NCBI GenBank assembly: GCA_002731985.1 | Contig: PCCT01000005.1 | Coordinates: 1-7,673 of the forward strand | Direction of reading: 5' to 3' | Length of the DNA: 7,673 nt | DNA from: Nitrospinota bacterium | Lineage (GTDB): Bacteria > Nitrospinota > Nitrospinia > Nitrospinales > VA-1 | Shown here: piece after piece, positions 6,797 to 7,673 of the stretch | Layout of the letters: every line of letters begins with the position of its first letter | Position numbering within the stretch: position 1 is the stretch's first letter | Program-made: the position numbers and the translations under genes | Notes under the pieces: generated by a model | Databases searched by the model: none | Told to the model about the DNA's origin: nothing | What the model saw: only the letters and a program-made list of their open reading frames with translations

Positions 6797-6814
6797 GGCC
6801 CCGCAAGCGGGGCT
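6797..6814 (-). terminator. Intrinsic terminator between the 198-residue protein gene and the NHL operon
   Basis: GCCCCGC (6798-6804) pairs perfectly with GCGGGGC (6807-6813), with a further G-U pair outside. On the minus strand the stem is followed by CTTTTCAGTTTT, a broken U-tract, as expected for a rho-independent terminator. It lies about 127 bases after the stop codon of the upstream gene (6941). On the + strand the following bases are CTTCGCTTT, so plus-strand activity would be weaker. Confidence 0.7.
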
Positions 6815-6823
6815 CTTCGCTTT

Positions 6824-6839
6824 ATCCCTGGAAAGGGAT
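6824..6839. repeat. Small perfect hairpin beside the terminator
   Basis: ATCCCT (6824-6829) and AGGGAT (6834-6839) form a 6-bp perfect stem around GGAA, a GNRA-type loop on the plus strand (TTCC on the minus strand). It lies immediately upstream of the terminator in minus-strand transcripts, giving two tandem hairpins. It might stabilise the 3' end of the upstream mRNA; this is inferred. Confidence 0.45.
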
Positions 6840-6940
6840 TCTTAAATTGGAATGTGACCACACTGAAAATCCCTGCGGCCCAAAAGCCCTGGCTCAACCG
6901 GCACCGTCCTTAAGGATAATCTAATAAGATAATAACAACC

Positions 6941-7537
6941 TTATTTGACCAAGAACGCTTTGACATCAAGAACCTGATACTCAAAGTCACAGGCCTTTTG
7001 CAAATCACCCAGCCGCTCGTTCCAGTTGGTTTTAAAATTATCCAGACTTTCCGACTTAGGCTTTTTCTTCATGGCCTCAACTTCCCTGTACAAAGGCTTG
7101 ATGAGGTTCTTGTGAACCAGTTGAAGAATATTCCTCAGCTTCAGAATACAGTCCTTGGTGACCTGTTCGCGGGTCACACCATCCACCTTTTCCAAAAGGC
7201 GCAGGAACGATTCGATAGTCGTGATCTGGGTCATGTAACTTTCAGCCAATCTGTGGTCGTATTTCAATCCGCAATCGATGTACGCGGGCATGAGAAACAT
7301 TCCAATATGATGGTCGAACTTGACTGAGAGAGTGATCAACTTCTGAAGGTAATCAACTTCTCGAAGATCTTCACCTTCCTCTTCACCCTCAGCCAGTTCC
7401 TTAGCCGCTTTCTCCTTCTCCTTCATCAACTCCTGCTTGATTTTTTCAAGCTCTTGAAGGTCTGCTAGAGAATCAGTTGCTGTTTCCTCAGTGTCTTTAT
7501 TTTCTTCCTGATCTGCTGTGGTTTCCTGGTCGCTCAA
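6941..7537 (-). CDS. Unrecognised helical protein with acidic, coiled-coil N-terminus
   Basis: I do not recognise this 198-residue family. Residues 1-24 are acidic and polar (DQETTADQEENKDTEETATD). A strongly charged heptad-like helix at about 25-52 (LADLQELEKIKQELMKEKEK) suggests a short coiled coil. Residues 60-198 look all-helical, with hydrophobic stretches such as YLQKLITLSV and IESFLRLLEKV, a HHIGMFLMPAY segment (76-86) and cysteines C89, C130 and C183. There is no signal peptide or membrane segment, so it is probably cytoplasmic. The start codon is TTG (7535-7537), supported by GAGGAG 8 bases upstream and by the lack of another in-frame start nearby; the next methionine is residue 38. 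A near-consensus promoter lies at 7618-7646 and a terminator follows, so it is probably a single-gene unit. The paired histidines H76-H77 could bind metal, but this is only a guess. Confidence 0.75.
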   Translation of the reverse strand: MSDQETTADQEENKDTEETATDSLADLQELEKIKQELMKEKEKAAKELAEGEEEGEDLREVDYLQKLITLSVKFDHHIGMFLMPAYIDCGLKYDHRLAESYMTQITTIESFLRLLEKVDGVTREQVTKDCILKLRNILQLVHKNLIKPLYREVEAMKKKPKSESLDNFKTNWNERLGDLQKACDFEYQVLDVKAFLVK

Positions 7538-7545
7538 AGAACTAT

Positions 7546-7551
7546 CTCCTC
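7546..7551 (-). promoter_or_regulatory. Ribosome binding site that supports a TTG start
   Basis: GAGGAG on the minus strand ends 8 bases before the TTG at 7535-7537, an ideal distance. No ATG or GTG lies in frame nearby, so this site decides the start of the 198-residue protein. Confidence 0.7.
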
Positions 7552-7617
7552 AAAAAAACGGTGATGGACATTAATTATAAGTCAATGATTTACAACATAT
7601 TTAGGGGATAAACGAAG

Positions 7618-7646
7618 AGTATAGACATTTCACCCAGAAGTGTCAA
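7618..7646 (-). promoter_or_regulatory. Near-consensus sigma70 promoter of the 198-residue protein gene
   Basis: On the minus strand a perfect TTGACA (7641-7646) is followed after exactly 17 bases by TATACT (7618-7623, five of six matches). Initiation near 7611 would give a leader of about 74 bases. It is the best promoter in the window and suggests substantial constitutive expression. I see no clear operator over it. Confidence 0.7.
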
Positions 7647-7673
7647 GGAGAACTGGAGCCTGCGGGTAGCACG

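Overview
This is a bacterial window of moderate GC (roughly mid-40s percent by eye) with well-spaced Shine-Dalgarno sites and sigma70-like promoters. Most genes encode repeat-scaffold proteins: NHL beta-propeller, TPR, leucine-rich repeat, and a DUF1566 exported protein. The mix of NHL, TPR and DUF1566 genes recalls marine Nitrospinota/Nitrospirota or deltaproteobacterial lineages. That is an impression from gene content only, and the window has no rRNA or other marker to fix the taxonomy.

Layout. Positions 1-148 (-) hold the N-terminus of a Sec-exported protein that runs off the left edge. An AT-rich 446-bp gap (149-594) follows and contains a perfect 22-bp dyad. Next is an atypical radical SAM protein (595-1620, -), with a divergent promoter region (1621-1825) upstream of it. 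On the + strand a single long gene (1826-3607) joins a complete TrmB tRNA m7G46 methyltransferase to nine 34-residue TPR-like repeats. It converges, after only 26 bp, on a minus-strand cluster of four genes. In transcription order these are an NHL six-bladed propeller (5745-6743), a DUF1566 exported protein (5039-5689), a TPR protein with an acidic tail (4070-4984) and a short LRR protein (3634-4032). Gaps of 55, 54 and 37 bp suggest one operon. Upstream of it, a strong stem-loop terminator (about 6797-6814) separates an unrecognised helical protein (6941-7537, -). That gene starts with TTG and has a near-consensus promoter at 7618-7646.

How the genes may work together. The NHL-DUF1566-TPR-LRR set looks like interaction modules and not an enzymatic pathway. 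Only the DUF1566 product has a clear signal peptide, so the set is split between cytoplasm and envelope. The two enzymes are TrmB (tRNA modification) and the radical SAM protein (unknown substrate). The best candidates for something undescribed are the TrmB-TPR fusion, the radical SAM protein with CX7CX2C spacing, and the repeat-protein operon. No CRISPR array, tRNA, rRNA or insertion sequence was seen.
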